Shown piece by piece: positions 34,369 through 45,699 of a stretch of DNA of 64,000 nucleotides. The DNA comes from Lojkania enalia (lineage: Eukaryota; Ascomycota; Dothideomycetes; Pleosporales). Below the pieces are notes generated by a model, which made no database searches, was not told the origin of the DNA, and saw nothing but the letters and a program-made list of their open reading frames with translations. A program made the position numbers and the translations under genes. How positions within the stretch are numbered: the stretch's first letter is position 1; the number at the start of each line of letters is the position of its first letter. The stretch covers positions 574,059 to 638,058 of the forward strand of contig ML986580.1 in NCBI GenBank assembly GCA_010094045.1, read 5' to 3'.

Positions 34369-36504
34369 TCAGCCAGTACATCTCATTTCTGGCGGCACAT
34401 ATTCCAGTCCTAGTGCCTCGAAAACCGTCCTCTCCGCGTCTTCAGGTGTGCCGCCTACGCCTTTTGGCCCCTCAGTAAGCACAACCTCCCCCGTACTTCG
34501 ACTTCTGATCCCGCTACTGTCGAACTTCCACCCTTTCACATACTTCGCGTAGCGCCGCAAATCTCTTTGGAAAGTAGTTTGTCCGCTCCAGCCCATGACC
34601 GCGCATCCGACTGTACGCCAGGGCGAGACGATGATGTCGACACGACGGTGAATATTCGGGTTGCGAGCATTATGGTCCTTTTCTCGATCTGCTTCTTTGG
34701 TCGGCCAATTTGGATCTTGCCAAACAACAAGCGCTTTGTCCAGAGTGTCGAAGCCAACGCCAGAGGCTCTTGATGTGCGGAAGGGGAGCGTAGCTTGGCC
34801 TCTGTGAGTACTATTTAAGCTCATGGTTAAGGTATGTGTTATCCATTCGGATTCTTCAAGGGACTCGACGATGTCTTTGACCAAGTTTGCTGTCGCTTCA
34901 ATGTCGGGGTGTGAGACAATTAGGTCGACGTCGCCTGACTCCGCTTTCCCACGCCGGTAGCCACCGACGATGGTTACGGTGATACATTCATCACGTGCCC
35001 TAACAGCATGGTCCCGGACGATGGAAGCAATCTGCTCTACTTCCGCTCGCGGAATACCCACTAGGAATTCATCGTAGTATTTCACACCGATCTGCTGTAC
35101 GCGGTCGAGATCGTCCCAGCCGTACTCGATAATATCGTCCATTTCTGTCCAGTGATAGTTATAGTAGAATTCGCGAGCAGTTTTTGGACCGACACCCCAG
35201 ATGTTGTAGAACAAGCGTAAGACCTTCATGGCTTCATCGCGTTCGAAGTCCTCTACCGCCCGAATTACGCCCGTATTTTTCCATTCTAGCCACAGCGTTG
35301 CAGCTTTGTCTTCGCAGCCGGGGATACGAAAGATTTCGCGAGGGTAGGTAATCTTGTAAGGATATGCTGCGATAGCTGCGATTATTGTTGAATATGCCCG
35401 GACGCCAACTTCGTCATTGATCAAGGTCCTGGCTGTGCGAATCTTTTTGAGCTGTTCGATGAATTCCTTGTTGGGACTATCGGCGGGGGTAATCCGCTGA
35501 CAAGCATATTTCACGCGCTTCTTAACCCATTCAGGCGGTGGAGGTATATCGTTATCTTCACCCTCATACTCGCTAGTGGTGTGCTGGAGAATATTTGCTG
35601 TTTTCGACGCGATATGGCGAGCTTTTTGGGCATCAGAAACAAACGTTGCACCTTCGAAGTGCCGTGAGACGTGAGCACTATAGCGATGTTGCTGGTACGC
35701 CGTCCTTGGTCTTTGGCCGCAAATATCTGATTTTGCTCGTTCGAGTATGCTCTCTCCAGGGTGAGGATGACTCACTAAGACTGCACGGGAGGCTGGTTGG
35801 GTTGGTGATGAGAATACTTCTCTAATTGGTTTTTCTTTCGGTCCCGAGAGCGTCGGCCTCTCAAGTACTCTGCCTTTGTATACTAAATGTTCTCCTAGGG
35901 GCAATAGACTACCTGCTATAACGCATTCATTCAGCCAGTCTATTTTGACGACCCAGACGGTGTCGTCGTTAGTGTGGTTCTCCGAAAAGGGCACGGGAGT
36001 TATTGCTTGCTCCTCGATTTCTGGTGGCGCTATAACATGAGTGTCTCTCTCTTCTTCTGTCTTAGAACTAGCTGCTTCATCCTCAGTCGTTCCTTGGCTG
36101 GTAGACTCTTCATCATGGACTGTAATCGGTCTTTTCGACGTCTCGCCAACCCTTCTCCTCTTCCCAGGAGGGCCTTCACTTTCGTCAGGACTAGGGACAT
36201 GCTTGGCTTCCACAATTTCCTCGGCCTTGAACTTGCGACTGCGCAGCTCGAATTCTGCACGTCTTTTGGTGAAAACTTTGCCAATAAACACCTTCACTTT
36301 TGATAAATCATTCGTGACGCATGCACCATGACGGAACAATGTTTCCTCAACCTCTTTTTCTTCGCTTCCCTTCAAATGGGCGGAAAGAATAGCTATCGGG
36401 GGAATACCACCTAAGTCAAGTGTACTTGATCCAAACGCCGATAATCCCGCTAGGCGTGTTTGAGACGATAGAGGGCCCCCAACATCCATATTCGAGTTGC
36501 ACAA
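34369..36504 (-). CDS. pol4: DNA polymerase family X, Pol IV type (BRCT + Pol beta core)
   Basis: Single exon, 711 aa from ATG 36504; a second ATG at 36489 (MDVGGPLSSQ) is the alternative. The N-terminus carries a BRCT-like region (about 25-215, with VWVVKIDWLNECVIAGSLL). The Pol beta core starts near residue 320: the 8-kDa and fingers region contains NIWGVGPKTAREFY, the HhH-type hairpin. The palm has GGYRRGKAESGDVDLI with the two metal-binding Asp near 527 and 529, and RRVDIIVSPW supplies the third near 622. These enzymes fill gaps in non-homologous end joining and base excision repair in the nucleus. All catalytic residues are present. The DNA just upstream of and including the start codon has a diverged copy at about 42.1-42.4 kb. 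Confidence 0.93.
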   Translation of the reverse strand: MCNSNMDVGGPLSSQTRLAGLSAFGSSTLDLGGIPPIAILSAHLKGSEEKEVEETLFRHGACVTNDLSKVKVFIGKVFTKRRAEFELRSRKFKAEEIVEAKHVPSPDESEGPPGKRRRVGETSKRPITVHDEESTSQGTTEDEAASSKTEEERDTHVIAPPEIEEQAITPVPFSENHTNDDTVWVVKIDWLNECVIAGSLLPLGEHLVYKGRVLERPTLSGPKEKPIREVFSSPTQPASRAVLVSHPHPGESILERAKSDICGQRPRTAYQQHRYSAHVSRHFEGATFVSDAQKARHIASKTANILQHTTSEYEGEDNDIPPPPEWVKKRVKYACQRITPADSPNKEFIEQLKKIRTARTLINDEVGVRAYSTIIAAIAAYPYKITYPREIFRIPGCEDKAATLWLEWKNTGVIRAVEDFERDEAMKVLRLFYNIWGVGPKTAREFYYNYHWTEMDDIIEYGWDDLDRVQQIGVKYYDEFLVGIPRAEVEQIASIVRDHAVRARDECITVTIVGGYRRGKAESGDVDLIVSHPDIEATANLVKDIVESLEESEWITHTLTMSLNSTHRGQATLPFRTSRASGVGFDTLDKALVVWQDPNWPTKEADREKDHNARNPNIHRRVDIIVSPWRTVGCAVMGWSGQTTFQRDLRRYAKYVKGWKFDSSGIRSRSTGEVVLTEGPKGVGGTPEDAERTVFEALGLEYVPPEMRCTG

Positions 36505-36715
36505 CGTTGGAAGCCAATGAGATGAAGTAAGGGCAATTAAGGTGTATCCAAAAGGCGGGTTTCTGGTAACCTAGGAGGGTGGTAATATCGATTATGAACT
36601 ACAGGGTTATAGCACTGTTGCATTGTACAGAAGAAATAAAAGCACAACAAACGAATCAGCATGAGTTAGAATAAAAAGTAAGGTTGAAAAAGGATTTACA
36701 GATAATGATGCGAAT
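36490..36715 (+). repeat. Repeat copy A (pol4 start and upstream DNA)
   Basis: Aligned by eye with 42195-42435 in the same orientation. Shared words include AACGTYG...AGCC, AAGTA..AGGGCAA, GGTGTMTCCA, GATGGTAATATC-like text, AGAAGAAAT(A)(A)AAGCACA and ATTTACAG.TWATGATG. The similarity is diverged, with small gaps. The copy overlaps the first codons of pol4. Confidence 0.65.
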
Positions 36716-39700
36716 GCGACGTACCTACAAAGCGGGAGGTGGTAGAAAAATGCCCCAACCCGACGGCGCTTATTCTTCGTTCTTGGCGTTTTACCCCGCG
36801 CTGATGAGCGAAACCTATGCCTCTTGTATTAGGTAAAGCGCAAAGGCCTTTGCACACATAATTTACCACAGAGCGACAAGTTACTTCTATCATAACGTAA
36901 GCTCACGTGTGTGTGTGTGTGTTCTATTATGGCCATGCACCCTGCGGGTATGGGCCGTTACGAAGCTCCAGCTAGATACGTCTTACACAGCTTGTTTCTG
37001 TAACGATGCGAAGAAATCGTTCCACGAAAAGCTTCACATGCAACCTTATCCCAAAGCTTTTCGCTTATCTTATCCTACCCCCGGCTCCGCCCCTTTTCCC
37101 ATCCGTATATAGTTGCACACTCCCTCATAAGTAGCTCGGTAGTTTTTCTATATCCTTTCGTACAAGGCCTATAGGTGTCAATGGAATTCCCAGGTCCCTG
37201 AACCCCCACGCACTCCCATATGCCTGAGTGGATTCATACCGCATTCGGACCCATTGTCTTGCCTGCGCCGTTACAGGTAGCTTATATAATAATAGTACGC
37301 TCTTTATTCTACGCTAATTATTATATAATAGTTTATATCCTTAGTAACTACTAGGCTTCTAGCACTTTCGCGTTCGGTTTCTTTATACGGCTTTTTCAGT
37401 AGTACTGCTGGTTGCGCCGGAGAGGGTAGTATTATAGGTACACGTCTTAGAGTTAAGGCTATCGGAGCCCAGAGGCTCTCGGCGGCGGGCCACAAGGCCG
37501 CCTTGCAGCACAGAGAACGAATAAGAACGAGTGGATCCAGGCAACCGTGGACGTCTCTTCTGCGCTAAAGATTGCAGTGAAAATTCATTCATTCATTCAT
37601 CAACGTAAGCTCACAGCCTTGTAGCCAGAGCTGGTCGGCTATTCCCCTCGTTAAGCATGATCAAATCGTTCGTCCGCTCCGCCACAAGGCTATAACGTGG
37701 CAAACAGTCACAGGCGAGCAAATCCTGCCAATCGGCTGAGAGATCTTGATGATTCGATGTGACCAATAGCTGGCCATACACACACTGTAAAAAAGAAATC
37801 AACATCTAGATCGATGTTTACTTGGTTGGCTAGGCATTTATTTAGCGCTTCTCCACGCGTGATACCGTAAACATATGCTTCACTTATAACGCGCACCACC
37901 AATTGCAGTTCTCCAGGCCTAGATACAGGCAGGAGGAGAAGTGGCACATTACATCCGAGTACGATGGATACTACACTTCCATTCTGGCCCCATTCTTATT
38001 GGTCACAACAATATCCTAGAACTTGGAATTTGCGACGTTCTAACATTACTATCTCAAGCTGAATGCCAATAATATTTGTAAAGGCCGCTTGGAAGTCTTC
38101 TGCAAGTGAGAATAGGGATCTGAATGGGGACAGTGGGAGTAAAAGCATGGCCTGCAGAATGCCAAGTTGTTGGCTTGTGCAATATGACTCTTGGCCTCCG
38201 ACTGGTATGGCTTTCAAACAAAATTGTAGTAAGTCCGTAGCTGACCATACACATTCTACGATGATTAGCAGTTGTGTCGTAAGCAAATGTGGCCTTATAG
38301 ATTGAGACAGATATATGCGCAAATCTCTCTTAGGATCGGCTCAGGTACATCTCTTCTCGTATATGTAGGTTGAAGATAATACACCGCAAGAAAGGGGAAG
38401 CGCTATCTCAACTCTTCAATAGGGCCTAGATCTGCCAGAGAGGACCAGTTGTGTCCAGGAAAATCCAGTCTCATATTTTGTTCACAACTCCTTCGAAGCC
38501 ATAACACTTCGTGGCGAAGTTCTTCTAGTGCCAAATTTTCAGCTTCAGAGATCCTTTTCCACGCCATCGTTGCATGTCTGTTGTTCTAGTGGCTTATGTT
38601 TCTGAACTAAGCATTTCGGATGCTCTGCAAGGCTCACGAAGTAATAACGGCGAATAATCGAGCAGCTACTCACTACCTCGTCAATTTTGTATAGGGCTTT
38701 CATTGTCTTCCATGTCGTTTTCCCACGAAGGAATAAATTGCTAGTCCCATCTCGGCGCATGCAGCATGTCTATCATAACTAGCTTACTGCTTCAGAACTC
38801 CAAATAGCAAAGGAAGGCGTGCTAGAAAGTCGAACTGTTGTGCCTTCGTCCTGGTTGTAGCTGTCTAGATTTTGTGCGAGTGTGTTATATATTTGCGTAT
38901 AAGTAAACTATCTATAGGTTTCTTGTGCGTCCACGTGAATGGGCTTCCGACTGACGCAGTCTGGGTTTTCTTAGCTTAGGGGGCTACTCTCGATGATGTC
39001 GCGATTAAAATACCGAAAAGATTAATCATTTAGACATCACCTAGCTAGATCGAATCCAAGTTTAAATCCGGGAGATGGTTTCCTAATAATCCAATATCAC
39101 TAAGGTTGAAATTTATTGAAATTAAAAGACTTTTGAATAACTCCAGCCCCGCACCAAATTCGGAGAGCATGCTATGCTACGTTTTCTATTTCTTCTGTAA
39201 GCTCAGGTCACGCGCCTAATTAGACCATGAAGCCCTTGACAAAGCAGTCTCATTTACTATATATTTCTCTACTGCATCTTAGACCGAGAGGTCAGCAGAC
39301 ATATACTCCATACACATTCACAATACCATGCAGTTCCTATACCCATTTTCTTACGAAAGATATTACCTTTTTAGAGAATAAAGCATGAAGACAAGTTACA
39401 ATTAGTTAGATGAAGAAAGAACAAATTATGTTGTAAATTTGGTAGGCGCCTATCGGTGAAGGCGCACGTAGACTGGTATACAACCTGGAGCAAAACCGCC
39501 CTTGTAGCGGTGCCCTAAGAAATATTATAAGAACGGCCTAGAAGTCATTGGATTGTACATAACCAAATCTACTGACTCGTAAATACTTGGCGTCTTTAAA
39601 TAAATTGCTATACATCGAAATTCGTTTTATTATATACATGATCCATTTATTGCATCGGAGCTATACTAAGCTTTGCGCATAGCCTATCTTTCACAACGTC

Positions 39701-39739
39701 TACTCGTACTATCTATCTAGTAGCCTACCGCTATATAGA
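36505..39739. other. Gene-poor AT-rich region upstream of pol4
   Basis: Contains the pol4 upstream segment duplicated near 42.3 kb, a (GT)n microsatellite at about 36906-36921, an 11-bp inverted repeat at 37283-37293/37317-37327 and an (ATTC)4 tract near 37584-37601. No conserved coding text was recognised, and the long stretch 38,880-39,740 is strongly AT-rich. Confidence 0.5.
37283..37327. repeat. Short inverted repeat
   Basis: TATATAATAAT at 37283-37293 is the reverse complement of ATTATTATATA at 37317-37327, with a 23-base loop. AT-rich DNA makes such pairs frequent. Confidence 0.4.
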
Positions 39740-40024
39740 TTGAGTACACGTCTATTTCACTATCTTTATTCATGTGCAGATAATACGACAGGCACGATTA
39801 TCCACGTTGTTGGAGGCTCAATGACTACATTCGCGCTCGAGTTCGGAAAGGGGTATAATCTAGAAAGAACCCGCCAACGATATAGAGTTGCCTTAATTCG
39901 CAAGGTGAATTCGCACTACGTAAACTACTGGGCAGGATCAGACAAAATAACTCTACCCCGAAAAGCAACGTCGAGCAAGTTACAGTTAGGATTCCACCAC
40001 ATCGAATATCCTAAAACTTTTTAG
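39740..40024 (+). pseudogene. Possible remnant of a small fungal protein gene
   Basis: The frame has no ATG at its start but reads TTGTIIHVVGGSMTTFALEF and ERTRQRYRVALIRKVNSHYV. The alternating hydrophobic pattern looks protein-like in a setting that is otherwise AT-rich noise. I recall similar TIIHVVG-type openings in short fungal hypothetical proteins but cannot name a family. It may be a 3' exon or a decayed copy. Confidence 0.3.
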
Positions 40025-40464
40025 CACTAGTTGATAATATAAGTTAATAACGATATGTGCTATTGACACTGTACTAATTTATACAGGCAATAAAACTTTC
40101 GGTGCTAAGAATAGGCAATAGACTTTGTTCGGCGCCTTGTTGCTGTTCAATACATTCATAGCTTAGCTATAGATGTTTTCCAATCAATGCGGGACCCGCC
40201 AAATCATGGCATTGGTTTGCAATCAATATAGCAGCCATAGTAGCAGCAACCGCAAACAAACCCTAGTTAGTGGGCTTGAGATGAGGCAGGGAAGAGATAC
40301 AGACGTTGGGATGGGACGAGCTGGGTGTGGCAATAGTGGAGCACACAAAGGTACTTAATCCTACCAGGGACTGTAGCTCGGGTTATGAATCGATCAGCGG
40401 AACCACGATGCCTCATGAATTTCATCTTGGGATCACCATAAATTGGAAATATGTTATTGCAAAA

Positions 40465-40469
<5 letters not shown>

Positions 40470-40501
<32 letters not shown>
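40470..40501 (+). repeat. 32-base T homopolymer followed by G runs
   Basis: T32 is followed by GGCCCA and then two runs of six G's (40508-40513 and 40515-40520) separated by one T. It could be the A-tail of an old minus-strand retroposed sequence, or simple slippage. Read alignments may be poor here. Confidence 0.8.
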
Positions 40502-40502
<1 letters not shown>

Positions 40503-42109
40503 GCCCAGGGGGGTGGGGGGTTTCACTCTCTGATATCTGATGCTTTCCCCCATTTTATCTGTGCCACACTAATATTTGTCATTTCATCCGCTCGTTCGCG
40601 TGAAGTTTCCTGATACATTCATACATAGTTAATTTTCACTTCTTCATCAACCCTTTTGTCTCGTTCATTCCCTCTCCTCCTAGCTCTAAAGTTCAAAAAT
40701 AGTTTTTATTCTGTAGATAACGCTCTACGCTACAAATTTTCCTGTACATGATATACTAGAATTATGACTCTTTAGAATTCGTCAAAGGCGTTTATATGGA
40801 ATATCCATGCTTCATGTAGGTCTTGTTAGGGCGTTAAAAGAGTCTCGATACACTTGTGCCATTCTTCCTAATCCACAATCGAGTATGTAGCCTTATAATG
40901 ACCCTAACAGTCAGGGTACCGCCTTAATTGTTATCAGCTAATGGCCACAAGTACTCTTGAAGGAGTTAAAGGAGAGATTATAGTATTACTTCGATGCAGG
41001 TCTGCGTGCGTAGATATAATGGGGCTAGCTAGTAATAGTAAGAGATTCTCTAAAGGTTCGGGACATCTAGGCAAGGGTGGTAACGGAGCTGTAGTTTGAA
41101 AACCAATCATGGAAGGTAGCAACGTTATGAAACGCCCTCGGTGCCGGGTTGAACTTAAACGTGCGGTCTTTTGAAGGTTCGTGTGAGACTGACCCTACGG
41201 AAGTGCATCAGGATGCGATGAAGAAAAAAAGTGAAACAGGGCAAACCAATAGCTTATTTGGATTAACTTTGTCCCCACTTACGAAGGTGGTTTATGATGG
41301 TCTTAAGACCCTGGAAGGTTAATTATTTATCATAATCATTTAACAAATCAAATACCTATTTGAGTGTGCAGCCTCGAACGAGCCGCATATATATGAACGC
41401 ATGTCCGCCGTCAGTATCCCATCCAAATAGCTAATATACAAGAACTTTGATCGTGGAGGAATTTCTTCGCTGTCTAAAGAGTAAGCGCATTATACGTCTT
41501 AAAACTCTGCCCAAACTTAACAACAAGGCCAGGTTCTTCAAATATAAATTCCTTAGGCCTGCTTAGGACCTATAAAAGTGCTCAAACCTCTATTGGCGAA
41601 GATAAAGGCCGGTTTACGCTATAATAACGAAAATACAAAATGTCGAGAAATGTCATGTGCCTGTTGAGAGTCATCGGGTAGGTCGGCTAGTGGGAACTGG
41701 GGATAATAATACATTCGATCTCGGGTTTGAAGATGGTTAAGATAGCCTTGCTCAAAGGTATCAAGGCAGCAAAGATATGGATATACATGGGAAGTGAACG
41801 AGAAACTTGCATATCCAACGACGAATTCTATGAAGTAGTAAGAAGAATGTTCGTGGCTAGTGGGGTTGGGCATACTGCGCCACCAAGCAGTCTTTGATTT
41901 TGAAGGAGGAACCGGCAAAATCAGTGTCGTGATCCGCCAAGATCATGTGACTAAGAAGGTTGCAAGATTTGTGGGCGGTTAAGGATCGTGTATTGTTACG
42001 TGTTGGTCGGATGTTGCGCAATACGACCTCCTATCTTATCATTTGCCCAAGTCGTAGTTTAGGTAGCCACGCTATTATTAAAGGTCATATACTCAAACCG
42101 GCTGCTTTG

Positions 42110-42435
42110 CTAGAGGTCACCCGGGCTGAACTCACAACGGCTAGGCTGTGTCGGGGAAGATAGCTGTAACATTGTACTTAGACAGAATTAAACAATTCTA
42201 TAAGTTGTGTAACGTCGTGAGCCCATAAGACCAAGTAGCAAGGGCAAAACTATGGTGTCTCCAAGGTGGATGGCCGATAAACTTGGGAGGGATGGTAATA
42301 TCCATCATAATGAAATAGAAGCTAATAGCATGGCAGCATTATATAGAAGAAATAGAAGCACAGCAATCAGATTAGCAGAGCGCGAAATAGAAAGTATGAT
42401 CAAAAACGTATTTACAGGTTAAGATGATGAGAATC
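42110..42435 (-). pseudogene. Repeat copy B: diverged fragment of the pol4 5' end and upstream DNA
   Basis: Same order and orientation as pol4 (minus) plus its upstream region. At 42195-42435 the match is to non-coding pol4 upstream DNA. Further left, GCTAGGCTGTGTCGGGGAAGA resembles the pol4 coding text around 36455, and the minus reading LSSPTQPSRCEFSPGDL recalls LSSQTRLAGLSAFGSSTLDL of Pol IV. A stop then follows. The rest of pol4 is not found. It is a truncated and decayed duplicate. Confidence 0.5.
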
Positions 42436-43282
42436 CGTGCTCGTGCGTCAGTTTTCGCGGGGTTGCTTTGTTTGTTATGGACACGCACACTTCAAGTTTA
42501 GCCGACACCAACACCATGTTCCAATGTAATTTTGTGCTAGCGTTCCTGATAGAGATATCACAATGCCCGGTCTAATTTCCAAAATGTTATGCGAAACCTG
42601 TGGGTGACCCCTTAACTGAAAAAAATGCTATGCAGCTCCCAATAAATCTAGCACAGGACTTGGTTACCTATTTATCCACAACCCACTCAGTTGAGTAGTT
42701 CTGAGACTTGACCAAAGTCTGGCCTGTTTTTTTGAAGCACCCCCTTACATTCCAACTATCCCTTCCAACACACTCACGCGTTGTTCAACGCGCGAAAATC
42801 CCTCCCCTACGCACACCAAGCATTCCCAAACTCTCTGTGTCCCTTGAATTGGTATTTTTGACTCCTTTCAAGTATAGAGAGTGCATTTCTCAGCTGCCAA
42901 AATTGTGGCATAAGTCGTCGCGTGAACTTGGACCATGTCTCGACCCCTTCCTGTTGTCCTTCTCGGGAGCAATGCACTCCCTAGTCAATAGAGGGGTTTT
43001 CAGATATAAGAGGAGGGGTCAGCACCGATCGACAGTCTCAGGCGAAAGTGCTGCTACACTTTGTACTCCCCCGGGCCTCTCCAATATATTGTCAAGGGAG
43101 GAACAGTCGTTCATTCAGTTCTTCCTTATGCTCTTCACTCTTCTGGGGTTCGTTCGCTCATCTAAGAAAATTGTGTACGGAATCAATCCTTGTTCTTCTT
43201 ACCCCAGTCCCTCGACCCAGATTGAGCATATGCTTGTTGAAGTTCAAGTCCATCGGGGTACCGCTTGATACTTGTCGAAATC

Positions 43283-43785
43283 ATGCTGTCGTTCACTACG
43301 CTGGCACTTCTAGCAATTTTGGCGGTTGTTTCTGCCGTCCCTATCACGCCTTCTGCGCCAGAGCAGCAACGTCGCGCTGAACGCTTAAGATATGAAGGAG
43401 TACCTGAAGTATATGGCCCTTTCCATAATCACAGAGTGCACTCTGACATCACTAGCGCGAAATCGCTGAGCAGCTCTCTCTCCCTATGCGCGGAGCTGAT
43501 ATTGAGGGCCATCCTTTCTACTCTCACGTGAACGACAGATTTCCTTCATTCTTCCGTTCCCCTTCTGAATTAGAGAAGCGCGATGTATCCGGCGATATTG
43601 CCCCAGGATCTCTTGAAGCGCCTCAGATGCTCCCTCAAGCCGCCGCTCCGGAGTCATTAGCCGACACAATCTCGCAGGCAATCAACGCTCTGTTGAAAGG
43701 AGAGGATTACGAAAGAAGGAATTTTGGGTACGAGGGCAAAGAGCTAGAGCTGAGACGTCCCAAAGGAATGCGGTACTGGGGTTAG
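43283..43785 (+). CDS. Small secreted protein with dibasic processing sites, no cysteines
   Basis: Two exons, 43283-43408 and 43474-43785, give 145 aa; the 65-bp intron is GTATAT..CAG with a CTGAC branch site. Residues 1-18 form a signal peptide (MLSFTTLALLAILAVVSA). Dibasic pairs lie at 30-31 (RR), 77-78 (KR), 123-124 (RR) and 136-137 (RR), which are possible Kex2 cleavage points. The first three intervals are nearly equal (47 and 46 residues), although the segments are not clear sequence repeats. There is no Cys, no GPI tail and no known domain. It is bordered by gene-poor DNA on the left and faces ATG3 convergently. A secreted peptide precursor or effector-like protein is an inference. The splice model is mine; a start at the upstream ATGs is less likely. 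Confidence 0.65.
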
Positions 43786-44092
43786 GAAAGCTCAAGTGGC
43801 ATGTTTCGGGAGATAGTTGGAGCTGCGAAAGATTTGGGGGAGAACTGTGATAGCTAAGAAGTAATTGCGCAATAAATGGAATTTGACCTAATCCTAATTT
43901 GTCATTTACTCGCTCTAATATATCAAATGCCATGCCGCCAAAGCTGCCCAAACGCCCGCTCGACACCTGTTAAAGTAATTCTCTATTCAAACATAACGCC
44001 GGGTACGATCTGTCACATAAATGCTGTGTGAGAGCCGTAAAGAGTGAAGAGCGACGGAAACGAAGCCCCGCATTTGATGGCGACAACCGTGT
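43786..44092. other. Convergent 3' region
   Basis: The 307 bp between the stop codons of the small secreted protein and ATG3. AT-rich around 43855-43920; no gene. Confidence 0.5.
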
Positions 44093-45261
44093 TTATACAC
44101 CCATTGTGAAGTCGTGCTCTATGCCAGGTGTCACACTGATTCTATTAGTACGAATATGGATATTGAAAGAGGGGGCAAAGCCATACCTAGCCATGAATTT
44201 CAGGAAAACAACTAGATATTGATCCACGCGGATGGCGACTTCGTCTTCTTCCGCGCCATCTTCTAGGACTTCCCACTCATTATCTTTGCTCTCATCACCA
44301 TCTTTGTGTTTTGCCTGTTCTGTAAGCTTCAATAACTTAGTGTCATCTACTAGGGCCTCCATGCCGCTATCAACTTTGCCCACGTCCTTTCCAGATTTGA
44401 GTTTAGCCAATCTAAGCTTCAGTGCGGCGTCAGCACGGTCAAGGAGAACTTTCATGACCGAAGCATGCTTGCAAGGATGCACAGAAGCTGTTTTTAAGGC
44501 GTTTTCGAAGAAGGGAAAGTCTTCGATTGTAACCGTCTTGTCCTTGTAGTCGCCGACGATGTCTTCCATCATTTCTTGAGGTTTGAGGGGCACCGACTGT
44601 GAGCCATAACCAGACAAGTATAATCGAGGCGTGCGGTAGTGTGCAGAATAGCAAATGTAAAGGGTATAAGTTCGCAGCGGCCTGTCCGCTGTTAGCTAGC
44701 TTGTTTGAGCAGGTCTTGCGGCAGAGAGGATACACACGCTGAAGAATTTGCACCACCCTGTGTCTCCCGAATGATGGCCTCCTCATCGTCTTCGTCATCC
44801 TCCATGTCGGGAATCTCCTCTTCCTCCTCCGCGGCTCCAAGATTGCCGCTCTCGTCAACTGTCCGTACGTCTCGCACCTTTGCTTCCTGGCTCGCCGCCA
44901 TCCCACCAGTTCTCAGCCAGCCATCGTCATCAGCCTCCCCCTCGCCGGGGGCGAACCCATCCCGGACAAGTGTCTCATCTTGGCCTGCGTCCCCCGCAAA
45001 GTTGTCGTCGAGCCGTCGGTGACAGGGCACTCCGCGCGTTACAAGAAACTGCTTCCCGGCCGGGAGATACGAAACGCGCTTCGAAGGTGATGAGGCATCA
45101 GCCCACTCCCAGGAAGGAAACTTGAACACCAGAAAATCACCTGCAAGAACAAATTCCTCAGGTGTAATCTGACCGGTGCTGCGAAATGTCGAGGTGTGGC
45201 TGATGGCAGCCGTCCGTTCTCGGAAAGTGTCGATGTAGGAGCGGACGAAGTTGTACGCCAT
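44093..45261 (-). CDS. atg3: Autophagy E2-like enzyme ATG3
   Basis: Three exons, 45261-44736, 44688-44187 and 44135-44093, give 356 aa. ATG3 takes Atg8 from Atg7 and transfers it to phosphatidylethanolamine on the growing autophagosome membrane. The N-terminus ([16 protein letters not shown], amphipathic helix; [15 protein letters not shown]) is typical. An acidic flexible insert spans about 105-170. The E2 core includes [17 protein letters not shown] and the active Cys in VHPCKHASV (C248). The handle region holds WEVL at 314-317, at the place of the Atg8-interacting motif of yeast ATG3 (WEDL). FLKF (337-340) and the [12 protein letters not shown] end are conserved. The first intron lies in the acidic insert (donor GTGTAT); if retained, translation would end after about 189 residues, before the catalytic Cys. 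Confidence 0.95.
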
Positions 45262-45699
45262 GGTGGAAGTGGATATTGTGCTGCAAGCTGCGGCGTAAAT
45301 GGATGTTGGAGATTGCGATGTTTGTTGGATGGAGGGGGAGGGGCACAGGGCTGCCTACCTTGATAGCTGCGGGCCGAACTTCTTCCGCGTAAAGTGGGGC
45401 CCGTGCACGCGCCGAGGGTGAAAGCCACAGCTCACAAGGCAGCATCATCACGTCATTCACGCCGTTAGAAGCCACGCGGACTGACGAGTATATCCCAGGG
45501 ACACCGCTATCGCTCATAGTAAGACAGGCAGTCACTTTCTACCCCTCTCTTGACGCATCTAGCCCTCGTCTGGTGACACTACCTAAGCTGAACACGCTTT
45601 GTCGCTAAGCCTATGATGGCTATCTAGACAAATATGGGCTTTTTACCGATCCTCGCCCTTCCAAAAGCAGACAACCCGCATAAGAAGGCAGAGCCCAAT
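45262..45699. promoter_or_regulatory. ATG3 upstream region
   Basis: Contains the ATG3 promoter. The open minus frame 45158-45535 runs into the ATG3 leader but shows no conserved text. Confidence 0.45.

Larger units (their letters stand above)
40025..43282. other. Gene-poor AT-rich region
   Basis: Holds a 32-base T run (40470-40501) followed at once by a G-rich stretch, the diverged pol4 5' copy at about 42.1-42.4 kb, and a possible TATA element for the next gene (ATATAAG at 43005-43011). The plus-strand frame 42708-43268 looks like chance. No live gene was recognised. Confidence 0.5.

Noticed and set aside
42708..43268. Plus-strand frame of 186 aa
   Set aside because: Overlaps the expected promoter and leader of the secreted protein, with no domain or coding character.
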